Origin: Raffaelea ambrosiae
Lineage: Eukaryota > Ascomycota > Sordariomycetes > Ophiostomatales > Ophiostomataceae
Direction: 5' to 3'
Length of the DNA stretch: 64,000 nt
Assembly: GCA_002778195.1 (NCBI GenBank)
Contig: PCDI01000002.1
Location: forward strand, 2,927,234 to 2,991,233
Shown: one piece after another, positions 43,612 through 54,765 of the stretch
Numbering within the stretch: position 1 is the first letter of the stretch
How the letters are laid out: each line of letters begins with the position of its first letter
Program-made: the position numbers and the translations under genes
Notes under the pieces: generated by a model
Told to the model about the DNA's origin: nothing
Databases searched by the model: none
Seen by the model: only the letters and a program-made list of their open reading frames with translations

Positions 43612-43962
43612 ATGGTGCACCGGGTCCTTTTCTGGACAGGCTTTGGTGGGTAGCTTGCCATTTGTTGAGAAGCACGAACAGGACCAAAAGCAAAAAAACA
43701 ACGCAGAAGCGCTGACTGGGGACATTCTCTTTTTACAGGCCTGATTACTCGCGCATGGCAGCTCGGCATTGAGATGCGTCCCCTCTTCAACAAGAGCTCG
43801 CTGTGGGTGTACCCCATTTACGGCGGCGTCGGCGCCAGCTTCGGCTACTGGATGCAGAGTGTCGATGAGCGGCAGACGTCTCTGCTCACTGCCCGGAAAG
43901 AGGCGATCCTCGAGAAGCGGGCGCGGAGGGCAGCACGGCAGGCGGAGACGGCCGAGGCATAG
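43612..43962 (+). CDS. Small mitochondrial complex I accessory subunit (probable)
   Basis: Exons 43612-43645 and 43739-43962 give 85 residues; the 93-nt intron has a GTGGGT donor and TTACAG acceptor. The protein starts MVHRVLFWTGFGLITRAWQL, then GIEMRPLFNKSSLWVYPIYG and a short hydrophobic segment with GVGASFGYW, followed by a basic Arg/Ala-rich C-terminal helix. This looks like the small single-membrane-span protein annotated in fungi as a 14 kDa NADH:ubiquinone oxidoreductase subunit. It would lie in the membrane arm of complex I in the inner mitochondrial membrane. The promoter has several CCAAT boxes, which fits a respiratory gene. Assignment is from memory of the family; the exon structure is well supported. 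Confidence 0.65.
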
Positions 43963-44436
43963 AGGGATATTGCATGACACGAGAAGAAACAGAGGAGTCT
44001 CACACAGACTATTCCCCAAGGATGAACCCCCCAGCGGGAGGGGAGGCACGAACGAACTGTACATATACATTGCGTGGTGGAAACCGGATGTCGACTCGAG
44101 GACGGTCTACGATGTAACATTTTTTGCAAATACAATGAACCAAACAAGAAAAAAGAAAAAGAGAAAAAAAAAACAATTCTAGAAGAAAAAAAAATCCTTT
44201 ATTTGTTACGAGCCGAAGACATGAGTGCTTCCTAATCACGTCTTCCTCTTTGTGGTCTGCCTGTGCAGTCAGGATATCTGAGCCTGATACTATCTAATGT
44301 AGGTGTGCAAAGACGCTTCTTTGGCGTTCCTTTTCGTGGAGTGCCATCTATTCTTCTCTGCTTGGGAAGAGAACATACCGCTCTCCTTTGGGCGTCTTCT
44401 CTAGCGTTCCGTCTCATGCCGCATTCAGGTGACCAT
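43963..44436. other. Convergent 3' region complex I subunit / eIF2B delta
   Basis: A 474-bp region with A-rich stretches (44148-44195), holding both 3' UTRs. No gene is seen. Confidence 0.5.
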
Positions 44437-46138
44437 TCAGTTAGGATCCTCCTTGGTTCGCAGAACTGAATACATGGCATGCGCCGGCACCTGCCCACTG
44501 GCCTCTTCGTACTCGGTGATCAGCATGCTCACCAGATTGGCCTGTGTCACATCGAACAGCAGACGGAACGAGTCGCTGTTGCAGCTGTCCGGGTCGATCT
44601 CGTTGTACGCTAGCGCATCCGTGGCCACACGGTCGCGGTCAAAGTTGACTGTCTCGGACAGGGCCAGCACAGGGCGCCCCAGTGCAGCCGCAGCTACAGC
44701 CACATCGCAGGTCCCCTCTGGCGCAAGTAGGGCGCCGTTGGCAAAGACGGACTCGACGCCCAGAAAGACCTTGGTCGCCTGGGCCATGTGGGAGTCGATG
44801 CCGTCGAGGGACGGGCTGTACGTCACAAAGGCCTCGTCGAAGTCATCGTAGAATTCGCCCACGCCGCTGTCGCGGCCACCATGCTGTTGTGGCCGTTTCC
44901 GCTGGCTGAACTTCTTGGCCAGAGCTTGGCCGGCAGCCGGGTCGCGCGGGTTGTCGACGACAATCAGGTCAAAGCGGGTGCCGTTGGCCCAGGCCTGCTC
45001 GAGGGCGGCACGGACAAGACGGGGCCCGCCATAGGTGAGGATGACGTCGCCGTCGCGGATCATGCTCGCGGCCTGGCGGGTGATGATAACAGCCGCCACA
45101 TAGATGCGCTCCTGGATGAAGCCGTCGATGGACTCGCACAGCTCGGCAATGGCGGCCTTATCGTCGAGAGCGACGTCGAGCTGCGAGACGCGGGCTTTGA
45201 GCAGGCGGATGGCGTTGCCCATGGCGAAGCACATGGGCCGGCACTCGGTCAGGTACTCGATCTGGTGGTTGAGCACAGAGGGCACAAAGTGCCGCGAGAA
45301 GGCGTTGTTGGGTGGTGTAGTGTAAGCGTCGATGACCTGTATGTGTGTGTTAAGAGGAAGAACATGAGAATACGGAGAGATGCATCCAACCAGGGTGTAG
45401 CCAACGAAGAAAACGAGGAACCCGAGACAAAGACACGACAAGAGAAGAGAAGCCCCAGCACCACAAACCAAGGCTCACCTTTTTGAAGGCCACCAGCGTC
45501 GCCTCCAGGCGCGCCACGTTGTCCTGCAGCGTAAACGTCGCCATCTGCTGGCCCGCCGCTAGCACTGCCGGATGCACATCCTTGTGCGCCTGCGACAGCG
45601 AGATCCGCTTGGCCATCGACAGGTGGCTGAACATCTCGGGCACGGCATTGCGCAGCTCCTTCTCGCGCTCGGCCGCCACCGCCGCCGCCGACACGGACGG
45701 TCTCCGGGCGAGTGAGCCGGGGACAGGAATGCTGGAACCTGCACCTCCATGTCCGGAGACACCTCCCGATAGACCGGACCCTCCTGACGAAGCCGCCGCG
45801 CCGCTGCTGCCGCCGCCTGGGTGTGTTGGGCCGCTACCACCTCCGGCTTTCTTTCCGCCAGCAGGAGCTCCTCCACCACCACCTGCACTACCAACGGCCA
45901 GTCCGGCCGCCTCCTTGGCTGCCACGACGGCCGCTCGCCGCTTGGCCTTCTCGGCTTGCTTGAGAGCCTTAAGCTCGGCGCCCGAGAGCTTTTTGGCCGG
46001 TGCATCGCCCCCTGCTGCCGCTGGTGTTGATGATGGTGCCGTCGAGGCTGTCTGTGCTGCTTTGCCCTCCTTCTTCACCCCGCCTCCGCCTCCGCCTCCG
46101 CCTGAGGCTGCCACCTCTTTTGGATCTGTCGCTGTCAT
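44437..46138 (-). CDS. GCD2: Translation initiation factor eIF2B subunit delta (Gcd2)
   Basis: Exons 46138-45479 and 45336-44437 give 519 residues; the 142-nt intron has GTGAGC and ACAG borders and yields AFKK-VIDAYTTPP. Residues 1-165 are Gly/Ala/Ser-rich with Lys blocks (KKLSGAELKALKQAEKAKRR), as in Gcd2. The conserved core follows: MFSHLSMAKRISLSQAHKD, SRHFVPSVLNHQIEYLTECR, FIQERIYVAAVIITRQA, DGDVILTYGG, DLIVVDNPRDPAAGQ, VFLGVESVFANGALLAPEGT. eIF2B is the GDP-GTP exchange factor for eIF2; the delta subunit belongs to the regulatory core that senses eIF2 phosphorylated during amino-acid starvation. The Gly-rich stretches near the N-terminus are encoded by simple GGC/GGA repeats and may vary in length. 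Confidence 0.95.
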
Positions 46139-46773
46139 ATCCTGGGGGCTGTTGTATCTTCAGAGTAAACCGTGGCCGTGGCAGGTATAAGGATGCAGTC
46201 TGTCGCTTCGTACTGGTCAGTTATCGTTTGGTGGGGTGCGCAATGAATCTGTGTCGCTTGCTTCCTCGCTCGTTTGTCGCCCGGAGAAAGTGACACGTAT
46301 ATGTAAGGAATAATTAGAGGACAGGGGCGAATGAGCCAAAAGAGTTTGCCGCAAACGAATTCCGTACGAGAATCGCTGGTCTGTTGGACCAAAGGGACGT
46401 GGTTTTGCCAGGTTTGAGGAGCTTCGCAAAGGTTGTCAAGCCTAACTGAGTCACCCGCATAAAAATTCGATAATATGGCGAACCGCGGCCGCACCAAATA
46501 GGCAAGTACGATCTACAGTGGGCGAGAGAGAGGGAAAAAAATTAAGCCCCGCGCTAGAGCCCGTTCCTGGAGGGCGACGACCGCCTACCACCGTACGGGT
46601 ACTACAAGTACATAGTATGTACAGTGGACGTTTGCTAGGTTTATGGGGCCCAGTCACGCATGCTTGGCGTATGATCGTTGTAGTAGAGTCTTGACATCCG
46701 CTTACATAATCATACAACCGTGAACTACCAGTGACACCGTTTTGCTCTATCTTACAAAAGGCTCTCTTCCTCT
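46139..46773. promoter_or_regulatory. Tandem intergenic region mtIF3 / eIF2B delta
   Basis: The 3' region of the mtIF3 gene (right) and promoter of the eIF2B delta gene (left). A perfect odd palindrome, GTACATAGTATGTAC, lies at 46608-46622, about 470 bp upstream of the eIF2B delta start. It could be a site for a dimeric regulator. No gene is seen. Confidence 0.5.
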
Positions 46774-47757
46774 CTACTTCTTCTTTGCCGGCCCTTCCAC
46801 CACCAGCGTCACCATCCGCAGGATCTCCCCTTCCATCGCCTTCGTCTCCCGCGCCCCCGGGACCTCGGACACGGTCTCCCGCACCCGCCGCAACACCTCC
46901 GTGGCCGCCTCACGCGTCGCCCGCGCCTTGCCCCGTCCCTTGCGCAGCAGCCGCACCTCGACCGACATACCCTTTTCCAAGAACTCGCGCAGCTTGTCCA
47001 TGCGGTGGTCCAGATCGTGTGCGTCAATGGCCCAGTTCAGCTCGAGCTCTTTGCCGCGGACATTCCTGCGGCGCTGCTGCTTGGCCCTTTCGGCCTCGGC
47101 CTTGCGCTCGGCCACGCGGTCGACAATCCTGCAGATGGGGTACCGGGGTCCTCTGTTTGACCGGGTTTGTTCTTCCGACCCTGCTTCTCCACTCTCAACT
47201 TCCTCCTCCTCCTCCTCCTTCGCTCTAGGCATGGCAAGAACAACGAGCGACTCGGTCTTGAGATTGATGGTGGACAGCACGTGCCTTGTCTGCTGGGGCT
47301 CGCTGAGAGACCCATCCTCTTGTCGCAGAACGACATAGCGATCACGGATCTCTTCGTCGCGCGGGAACCGGCCGAGCCTAAATTTGGCCTGGGCATTCTT
47401 GTTGTTGCCGCCGCCGCCACCACCACCCCGCCCGGGACCGTAGTTGTTAAAGACTGGCGCCCGGCGGACGGACGTGGCCGAGACATGCTGGTACCGCCGC
47501 TGCTGTAGATTCGATATTCTAGACCATTGTATTGTCGTAGTGGCTGCAGCAGAAACAGCAGCTCCTGTGGCCGTCGACGTGCTGCTGGTGCTGCGGGTGC
47601 TATAGGGCGCCAGGAACTGGGGTACCACCAGCAACGCCGATGGCCCACGCGCGACGGCTACAGCGGCCAAGTCCGCGCGCCGCTGGCTGGGCCCGGGCAG
47701 AAGAAATACCCGCGACAGGGCGGTCGCCGGAGAGAAGAGGCATGTTGCGCCTTTCAT
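46774..47757 (-). CDS. Mitochondrial translation initiation factor IF-3
   Basis: A single exon of 327 residues from the ATG at 47757; the ATG at 47841 is in frame but the nearer start gives a better mitochondrial presequence (MKGATCLFSPATALSRVFLL). The N-terminal IF3 domain is recognisable near residues 140-165 (RLGRFPRDEEIRDRYVVLRQ) and the C-terminal domain from about 225 (ELNWAIDAHDLDHRMDKLRE, FLEKGMSVEVRLLRKGRGKA). Between them lies a Glu-rich insert (about 175-205), unusual for IF3. The factor binds the mitochondrial small ribosomal subunit and keeps it free for initiation. It is divergent from the Imp1 gene across 448 bp, and both products act in mitochondria. The high divergence of fungal mtIF3 lowers confidence slightly. 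Confidence 0.85.
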   Translation of the reverse strand: MKGATCLFSPATALSRVFLLPGPSQRRADLAAVAVARGPSALLVVPQFLAPYSTRSTSSTSTATGAAVSAAATTTIQWSRISNLQQRRYQHVSATSVRRAPVFNNYGPGRGGGGGGGNNKNAQAKFRLGRFPRDEEIRDRYVVLRQEDGSLSEPQQTRHVLSTINLKTESLVVLAMPRAKEEEEEEVESGEAGSEEQTRSNRGPRYPICRIVDRVAERKAEAERAKQQRRRNVRGKELELNWAIDAHDLDHRMDKLREFLEKGMSVEVRLLRKGRGKARATREAATEVLRRVRETVSEVPGARETKAMEGEILRMVTLVVEGPAKKK

Positions 47758-48205
47758 GGTTGAGGCTCCAATTAGGGCACAATTGGGGCGGAGTCGAAGG
47801 GAGTGAGGAGTGAGGAGTTCGGCCAGATTGCTCCGATCCAAATTCGTAATACCCTTCAGGATTTTTTTGGATTTTTTTTTTTGTTTTTGGACCTAGAGAA
47901 AGCTCACTGGAAACGGCTTTAGCGTTGGTTGCCAGCAAGTTTTGGTCGAATTGCGTCCAAGCGGGTGGCCTGTGCACCCACTGACTAAGCATTGGCTTGC
48001 GCGGAAGGTCCCCTGAGGCTCGGGTAATACTCGTACTATTATTGTGTCGTGCAGCTACAACTGATCAGCCCCTCCGAAAGTACAAGTCTTTTAACGTCGT
48101 CTCAATATTCAACGTCTTCGGTCCAATCTTTGGGGTCTTGGAAGAAGTTGAAAAGGTAGAAAAAAGGGTCCTAAAGCTTTTTCTATCTCACTCCTTCTCC
48201 TCTAC
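47758..48205. promoter_or_regulatory. Bidirectional promoter region mtIF3 / Imp1
   Basis: This 448-bp region lies between two divergent start codons of genes for mitochondrial proteins. A CCAAT box lies near 47767 and a T-run at 47873-47887. Control of both genes by shared elements is likely but not shown. Confidence 0.5.
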
Positions 48206-48782
48206 ATGTCCTTTGCGTCCTTCTCTCGGGTCTTCTACGGCCACCCTGGCCGCTGGGCCATTGGCACAGCCAAGATGCTGGCCTTCTGCCATGTCGTCTG
48301 GACGTATGGCTGGAGCATTGGCCCTGCTTCCGGCCCCAGTATGCTGCCGACATTTTCAATCTCCGGAGACTGGCTTCTGGTTTCAAAGAGGTTCCGCAGC
48401 GGCCGCAACGTGCGGGTAGGTGACCTGGTGGTGTACCGAATTCCGGTCGAGCCGGCGGATGAGGCGGTCAAACGGGTCATGGGCATGCCGGGGGACTACG
48501 TTCTGGTGAACTCACCCGAGGGCACGAGTGATCTCATGATTCAGGTGTGTGACTATCACTGTTGCTCCGCGCCTTGTTCGTTCTTTGATTGCCAGTCCCC
48601 CCTGCTAACAACCACAGGTCCCCGAGGGACACTGCTTCTTGGTGGGCGACAACCTACCTGCTTCGCGGGATTCGCGCACCTTTGGACCTGTGCCTATGGG
48701 CTTGATCCGTGGCAAAGTGCTGGGCAAGACCTGGCAATGGATAGAGAACCCCATGGATGCATCGGCAGCGGCACCGGCATGA
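48206..48782 (+). CDS. IMP1: Mitochondrial inner membrane protease subunit 1 (Imp1)
   Basis: Exons 48206-48544 and 48618-48782 give 167 residues; the intron has a GTGTGT donor, CTAAC branch site and CACAG acceptor, and joins LMIQ-VPEGHCFLVGDN. The S26 signal-peptidase catalytic dyad is present: Ser45 in GPSMLPTF and Lys89 in VKRVMGMPGD. Family box E is GHCFLVGDNLPASRDSRTFG. An N-terminal membrane segment precedes the serine. Imp1 works with Imp2 in the inner mitochondrial membrane, facing the intermembrane space, and removes sorting signals from proteins such as Cox2 and cytochrome b2. Length agrees with fungal Imp1 and the NPMD-type C-terminus is short. Divergent from mtIF3. Confidence 0.94.
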
Positions 48783-49833
48783 TCCACCAACCGTTATTGA
48801 AGACCCCACAAATCGGAGCCAAACTGTCAGCTGCTTGTACCAGCCTGTGCCATTCCAAATGAATGCGCCCACAAACCTTTCAGATCATCACCTGCTTACA
48901 GCACAGATTTGCTCTCACACAGAGGTTGGTCGACGTCGGTCCATATTGGATATCTCTGCACGAGGAAAACAACAATGGCAAGGAAGTACAGGTGAAAGAG
49001 AACAAGTAAAGTCTAATTACATCTACTAGGGAGCAAAATCGTGACTGCGGGATGGAAAGAAGCTGCCCCGTCAGCCCTCCGCTACCTAAGTGGTTGCCCA
49101 GTTCGATGAACCTCATTTGCAACAAGCATTCGCCAGGGATGGGAATGGTGCAAAGGGCATTTGAAGAGAGCATTCAACCTGCCGGTTGGAGAGCCGCCAT
49201 GATAGACAAAGGGGCAATAGTGAAAGAGGAAAATAACACAGGAAGAGAAACTGGGATAACGCGAAGACATAAGAAACGATTCCTGCAACTCTCATCCTCA
49301 ATGGTACACGGGTTCCAGGCGAGGGTCCAGAACTCTTGCATATGCATCGTCTCCGCCCACAGACAATTGAAATGACAAGAAAAGAGACGGAGTAGAAAGT
49401 AGATACAATATAGTTGGAACAACAGAGAAACAAAAGGGAACCCTCCTCGAGCTCGCCATACCACTATGAGGTGACACAAAAATAGAGGCCTTGCGCCGTA
49501 AACACCATGTCCTTGTCCCTGGAAAGGGAGCCTTCTGCAAAACACAAACAGCGAAGGGGGAAAAAAAACACTAACGCAACAAAACAGCAAACAGCAAAAA
49601 CGGTCATGAAGGCAGTAGAGACAAAGGAAAAATGTCGTGGCTGGAACCATTCGGCTCATCGATCTGTGTTGGTGTGGAATGGTACCGTTGTAGGTTGTTT
49701 GGTTCGGAGAACAAGATGAGGAGAGGGAAGCGGTCTTGGAAGGTCGGCCTTCCACTTCCAAGGTCATGGGGCGGCGTGCTCTTCTCAGTGATAAACGGGA
49801 CATACTACAGGACATCGGGCAGAATTAAGTAGC
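48783..49833. other. Convergent 3' region Imp1 / Vac8
   Basis: About 1.05 kb between two stop codons, containing both 3' UTRs. Several short open frames here lack family features. No RNA gene is recognised. Confidence 0.45.
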
Positions 49834-52473
49834 TCATCCTTCAATATGCGACTTGGGGTTGTTTTGCCCCAGGAGCTCGAGACAGCGTTGTGCCAGATTC
49901 ACCACTTCTCCCTCATCGTCTTCTTCAAACTCATTGTCGGAGCCGATTGGACGGTTGGCGATTTGCTTGACGACCTCGACGATCTCATCAGACTTGGCCA
50001 CCAAGTTCATCAGCTTCTTGTCCTCAGACTCGAGTAGCTGCAGCAGGGTCCAGATGGCAATGTGCTGGAAAGTGGCATCGCCGCTAGCCAAGAATCTGCT
50101 CAGATATCCGTGGATGCCGCCAGCCGGCTGGAGCCAGGACTGGATAAACATGGAGTAGTCGCCGACTGCGATGCGTTAGTAGATGTAATGAGAAATTGAC
50201 GGGGGGTTTTATGGGAGCTGGGGGCTGGGAGCTGGGGGCTGGGAGCTGGGAAATGTGGGCTGTATTTGGATCGTACCTTTAGAGGATAGATTGCCCATAG
50301 CAGCGGCACTATTGCCTTGAACTTCAATGCTGGGCGAGTGGGTCAGGGGGATGAGGACATCAAAGACGCCGAGGCCGAGCAGGTGCATCTTGAGCTCGTC
50401 ACTAAGAGCCAAGACAGCAATGGCAGCGGTCATCTCGGACTGGACGTTGACAGGGACGTCCAGAACCAGCTGCTTGCACTTCTGGACGGCACCGGCTTCA
50501 AGAACTAGAGCCTTGTTTCGGTCAGAGCTGGCGGCAAGATTCCGCAGAGTGGAGATGGCGTGGCACTGAATCTCTTCGTTGTCGGTGGAGCCGAGCAGGT
50601 CAACAAGGGGCTTCAGGAAGCCAGCCTCAATAATAGGCGACTCGTTCATGGGGTGGATGGAGATGTTGCGTATGCAGGCGACGGCTGAGAGAATCAGGGG
50701 CAGGTAGGAGGACTGGAGGAGGCGGAGGAGAGGCTGGAGGCCAGAGGCGCGGACAATGTCGAGCTGGTACTTCTCGTCGGAGGCTAGATTGCGGAGGGCC
50801 AGGGCGGCCTGGCACTGGACCTTGGGGGAGGACGAATCCATGAGGTTGACGAGAGACTGGACGAGCTTGGGTTCAGTCTGAGCAAGCTTTCTTCTGTTAG
50901 CGGCATCGACAGCGATGTTGCTCAAAGCGGTTGTGCAGTAGTATTGGACGTCCACATCGTTGGAAGAGAGGAGCTGGACGAGGACGGGGAGGGCGCCGGC
51001 ATTGACAAGCTGCTGGCGGTTTTCGTCTGGTTGGGGAGGAGGATTAGTTAGCCACGTGGACGAGCAGAATATGGGACGAAAATGAGGCTGAAAACGGGGA
51101 CCGCCCAGCAGACAGGATTCTTACCAGAATGTGTCATGTTCAGAAGAGCACCAGTGGCATTTCTCTGGACACGCATGTCCCGCGACTTGGCCAGACGGGT
51201 CAGAGGCCCCAGGGCGCCGGAGCGGGCGATCTTGGCCTTGTTCTCTTCGTGGGTGGCCAGGTTGGTGATGCAGCCGACGGCATTGCATTGGACCTCGACA
51301 TTGGGCGACAGCATCTGGCGTTTAAGCGGACCGAGGCCACCCAGCTCGACGATCAAGACCTTGTTGGCAGCTAGCGGTGAGAAGTGGTGTGAGCGAGGGG
51401 CTGCAGGGAGCAAAAAAAAAAAAAAGACGAAGTAGGCCAGACGATGGGGGGAGGAGTGCTAGAGACGTACTGTTCACGGCCAGGTTGCCGAGGGCAGCGC
51501 TGGCAGCGCGTTGGACTTCGATGTCGGGGCTCTGCAGGAGAAACAAAATGGGCTCGAGGGTGTCCCGATCAACCTCGCGCACATCTGGAAGAATCAAGTT
51601 AGTTGGACTGTCCATGTTTGCTTGGGTTGCTTGGGTTGCTTGGGTTGCTTGGATTGCTGGTTTCCTGATTTCCTGATTTCCTGGTTTCCTGGTTTTTCCC
51701 CTTTGATTTCCTTTCTTTCCAGGCTTCTTGGATTTGGGTCTCTGGGCGTTTCCCCCCCCTGTTTTCTTTCTCTCTCTCTCTTTGTTTTGTGTCTGCTTTG
51801 GACTCCTTGTGTTTTCCTTTCATTTTCGTTTTCCCGCCTCTTGTCGGGGGTTTGTGTCATCTCGCTTCTTTTCTGTGTTCCCTTGGCCCACCTCCTCTTT
51901 CGTCCAGTCTTTTGGTTTGTCACTCTTCGATGTACACACCTCTCTCTGTGATCTCGGCAAAGGTCAGACTGGCACTCCGCTGCAGGTCAATATTATCGGA
52001 GAAGACAAGGGTGCTGAGCGCGCGCAGCGGTTCGCCGGAAAAGAAGTCTGTGTCATTGCGCTGTAGGGCAACCAAGGTCCGGTTAGCAGGCTGTCCGACA
52101 TCGAAGAGAGCCCACGGCTCGCGGCGAAACACAGCACGGCGTTGCACATACATTTTCGAGATATTGCAGGAGATCGGCTACCGCCTCCCGCTCGACGTCG
52201 GCGAGGACAGGCTCGTATAGGCCATCGCTGGATTTACCTGGCGGACGGGGACAGTTAGAAAGAGAGGGAGACAGAAGGGCAAGGCCGGCACCATCCGACA
52301 ATGAGAGGAGAGGCCGGGGGAAGAGGCCGGGGAAGATGCTGGGATCTGTCGGGAAGGGGTAGGATATGCGGGCAGGCTCGACAGAAAAGCAAAGAAAACA
52401 AAGGGTGACGATGGGGGTACGCTGGTGGAGAGCTAGACTCACCTCCGCAGCATTGGGAGCTGCAGATCCCCAT
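49834..52473 (-). CDS. VAC8: Vac8 vacuolar armadillo-repeat protein
   Basis: Seven exons (52473-52443, 52237-52152, 52060-51940, 51584-51471, 51370-51125, 51026-50277, 50165-49834) give 559 residues; codon phases close at every junction. The N-terminus MGICSSQCCG carries Gly2 for myristoylation and Cys4, Cys8 and Cys9 for palmitoylation. Eleven or so armadillo repeats follow, e.g. LRALSTLVFSDNIDLQRSAS, NVEVQCNAVGCITNLATHEE, DVQYYCTTALSNIAVDAANR, EIQCHAISTLRNLAASSDRN. The C-terminus has the acidic DNEFEEDDEGE loop. Vac8 anchors at the vacuole membrane and binds Nvj1, Vac17, Atg13 and others, so it acts in vacuole inheritance, nucleus-vacuole junctions and autophagy. Two introns, 51939-51585 (355 nt) and 50276-50166, contain tandem repeats. 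The gene has more introns than any other here. Confidence 0.96.
50213..50250. repeat. 14-bp tandem repeat in VAC8 intron 6
   Basis: About 2.7 units of GGGAGCTGGGGGCT within the last VAC8 intron. Confidence 0.88.
51616..51697. repeat. Tandem repeats in VAC8 intron 3
   Basis: Two adjacent arrays: four to five TTGCTTGGG units (51616-51660), then four TTTCCTGA/G units (51661-51697). The repeats end about 110 bp inside the intron from its 3' end on the coding strand. Confidence 0.88.
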
Positions 52474-54765
52474 CGCGAAAGCAGGGCGCCCAGAGCGGCT
52501 TTCACTTCTCTCGCGGAGCAGCGCCTGGAGGGGACGGCTGCCGTCAACACGGTCGGGATTCGAGAGATGGCGAAGGGTGTGCTGGCTTGTTGATGGCAGC
52601 GGTGTGTCGTCGTCCGACCCCGGCAGCAAGACCTCAGCAGTGCATACGAGGTGGGCCTGTCAGGGATGAGAAAATCGAGGTGACTGCAAGACTTTGCGGA
52701 GTCGTCGTTTCGAGTCGTCGGGGAGCGTCGATGCCGTCGTCGAGGATGGGGGGAGGTGGGAATGCACAAGAGACCGCTTGTGTTCGGTTGGGAGGAATCG
52801 CAGGCTTGATGCGGGTTGCAGGGTGGTCGTCAGGCGCGGAGAAGGAAGGGGGAAAAAGGAACGAAAAAAAAAAATTAAAGAGTCCGATTAAAAAAAAAGA
52901 AAAAAAAGAAAGCAGCTGCAGCCCCCCCAAAAAGAGCTGTGCTGGCCGGGGTGATGAGGAAATGGGGACCCTGCGTTGCGGTGGCGAGAGAAATCAAAGA
53001 GGGAGACAGAGAGGCGCTGGCTGGAATGCACCAGGGAGGAATTCGGTTTTATTCGTGTGTGTTGGTGCGTTGTGTTGAGCTCTTTTTTGCGGTCGTGGTG
53101 GTGCAGCAAGGGAGAAGAAGTCTGGGGCCCAGTCTGTGATGGGCGGTGATGGCAGTGGGAAAGAGGACAGCAAGAAGAGACTAGCGGATGGGCAAAACGA
53201 GGAAGGTGCGATCGGAGCTGCCTATTGAATAGGCGGTCGGTTGGTTGCTGTGCGAGTGCTCGTAACTAATAACTGCTTTACTATTGCTGCCGCTGCTTGG
53301 CCCCAGTCCCGGGCCTACAGGGGTGGCAGCCAGCCCCGTGATCGCAACGGTTTCTCGGGCTACAGTGGCTCCCTGTACCTGGGCGGACATGCAAATCTGC
53401 GCGTGGGCACGTGTACCCCGAGCTCGCTGCTCAGCTGCGTTAGGCCGGGAGGATGGCCAGGAGGCGCCTAACGGGCAGCAACAGCGGGCCTCGTAATCAG
53501 CAAGGCGTCAGTGGCGTCCGCTGCGCTTGCGGGCGAGCATTTGCATGACGCGGTAATCGTTCCCAGTGCAGCTACAGCGTGCTCTCGAGGCCCGTACGAT
53601 GCATGTTCGTAATCGCATCTTATGTTTCTCTTGCCTGCGAAACTGGTCACGCAGACAGGCCCGTCCAGGCTGTCATGCGGCAGCACCTGAGACAGGCGTG
53701 TCGGCAGCAGGCCTGTGCAATGGGGAGTGCAGCCTTGTCTGAGGGGGGTATGTGCTTGCAGGGTGTTCCCCAATAAACGCCAATTCTAAAGATATCTCAC
53801 TTTTTACGAATAGCTACCACAGTAGTTCACCAGCTCGTTTCCACCGCAACAGGCGCTAGAGAGCCGGCTGCCCCAGCGCGCCCGCACTGATCGGCGATAG
53901 TCAGTGGCACTGTCGCTGCCTGACGTGCAGGAGCTCTCGTTCGTGCCTGCCCTCCAGGCCGTGCTTGCAGGCCGTGCCTGCCCTCTAGACCATTCCAACC
54001 TGCCCAGTGCTTTCCCGACCCAGTGCTCGCTGTCTGTTGCTGGCAGCCAATCACATCCCGCCGTCTTAATCTCTGCATTGCTCCCGAATCTCTTCCTCCT
54101 CTTCTTCTTTTTGCTTCTTCGTCTCGAAACCCGTCGCCGTCCCTTCAGAGCTGCCATCAAGACTCGCCAGCCCGGCCCATTCTGCTCCCTGCGACCCGCC
54201 GCCCGTCGCTGGCCCGCTCGCCCGCCTCAATTTCCTGCCGTCTGCCCCTCGCGCCTTGTCTTTGCGCCTCCTCTCCGGCTCGCCATTTGTGTGTCCCCTC
54301 CACTTTCCCCCCTCCACCCCTCTTGCGCTTTTCTTGCGCCGTCCTTTTTTTTTCCTCCTCGCCTTTGTGTCTCCGGCCAGTCTGCTGCTCTTCACCCTTC
54401 TTCCCGTCTGACGACGAACCAAACTCTGGCCAGCCTGCCTTGGTCTGACGCCAGCTGCTGCTTGGCCACAGCCCGGCCCAGCTACGCAGCTGTGACCCCT
54501 CACCTACCAAAACTACACAGTGACGGAAAACTGAAAGAGCACCGCCCAATCCGCAGCCAAACATCCAAGTCCCGCCCAGCACGAAAGCAGCTTCTTGGCC
54601 GCCACGCAGCAACGACAGCCTGCAAACCACCCCCGTGGCCGCCCGCGGCCCCAGGCGCCCTGTTTCCGCTGCCGCGAGACATGGTCACGAACTGCCACCT
54701 CTGCCGCCGTCGTCCTACCTCTGCCGCCGTCGTCCTACCTCTGCCGCCATCCCGACCATCAGACC
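52474..54765. promoter_or_regulatory. Divergent intergenic region VAC8 / SNF4
   Basis: A 2.3 kb region between divergent start codons. The VAC8 side has A-runs at 52864-52912. The middle (53170-53990) has no recognised gene. Close to SNF4 (54709-54752) a 20-bp unit, CTCTGCCGCCGTCGTCCTAC, repeats two to three times in the leader. CT-rich leader sequence spans 54040-54540. Confidence 0.55.
54709..54752. repeat. 20-bp tandem repeat in SNF4 leader
   Basis: Two full copies and a partial third of a 20-bp CT-rich unit, ending 14 bp before the SNF4 start codon. Confidence 0.85.

Noticed and set aside
51728..52220. Plus-strand open frames across VAC8 introns
   Set aside because: They run antisense through VAC8 exon 3 and introns; T-rich intronic sequence yields Phe/Leu/Ser-rich translation.
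53170..53990. Possible decayed transposon between VAC8 and SNF4
   Set aside because: I looked for terminal repeats, target-site duplications and transposase-like translation and saw none; similarity to 19700-20050 is limited to short AT motifs.
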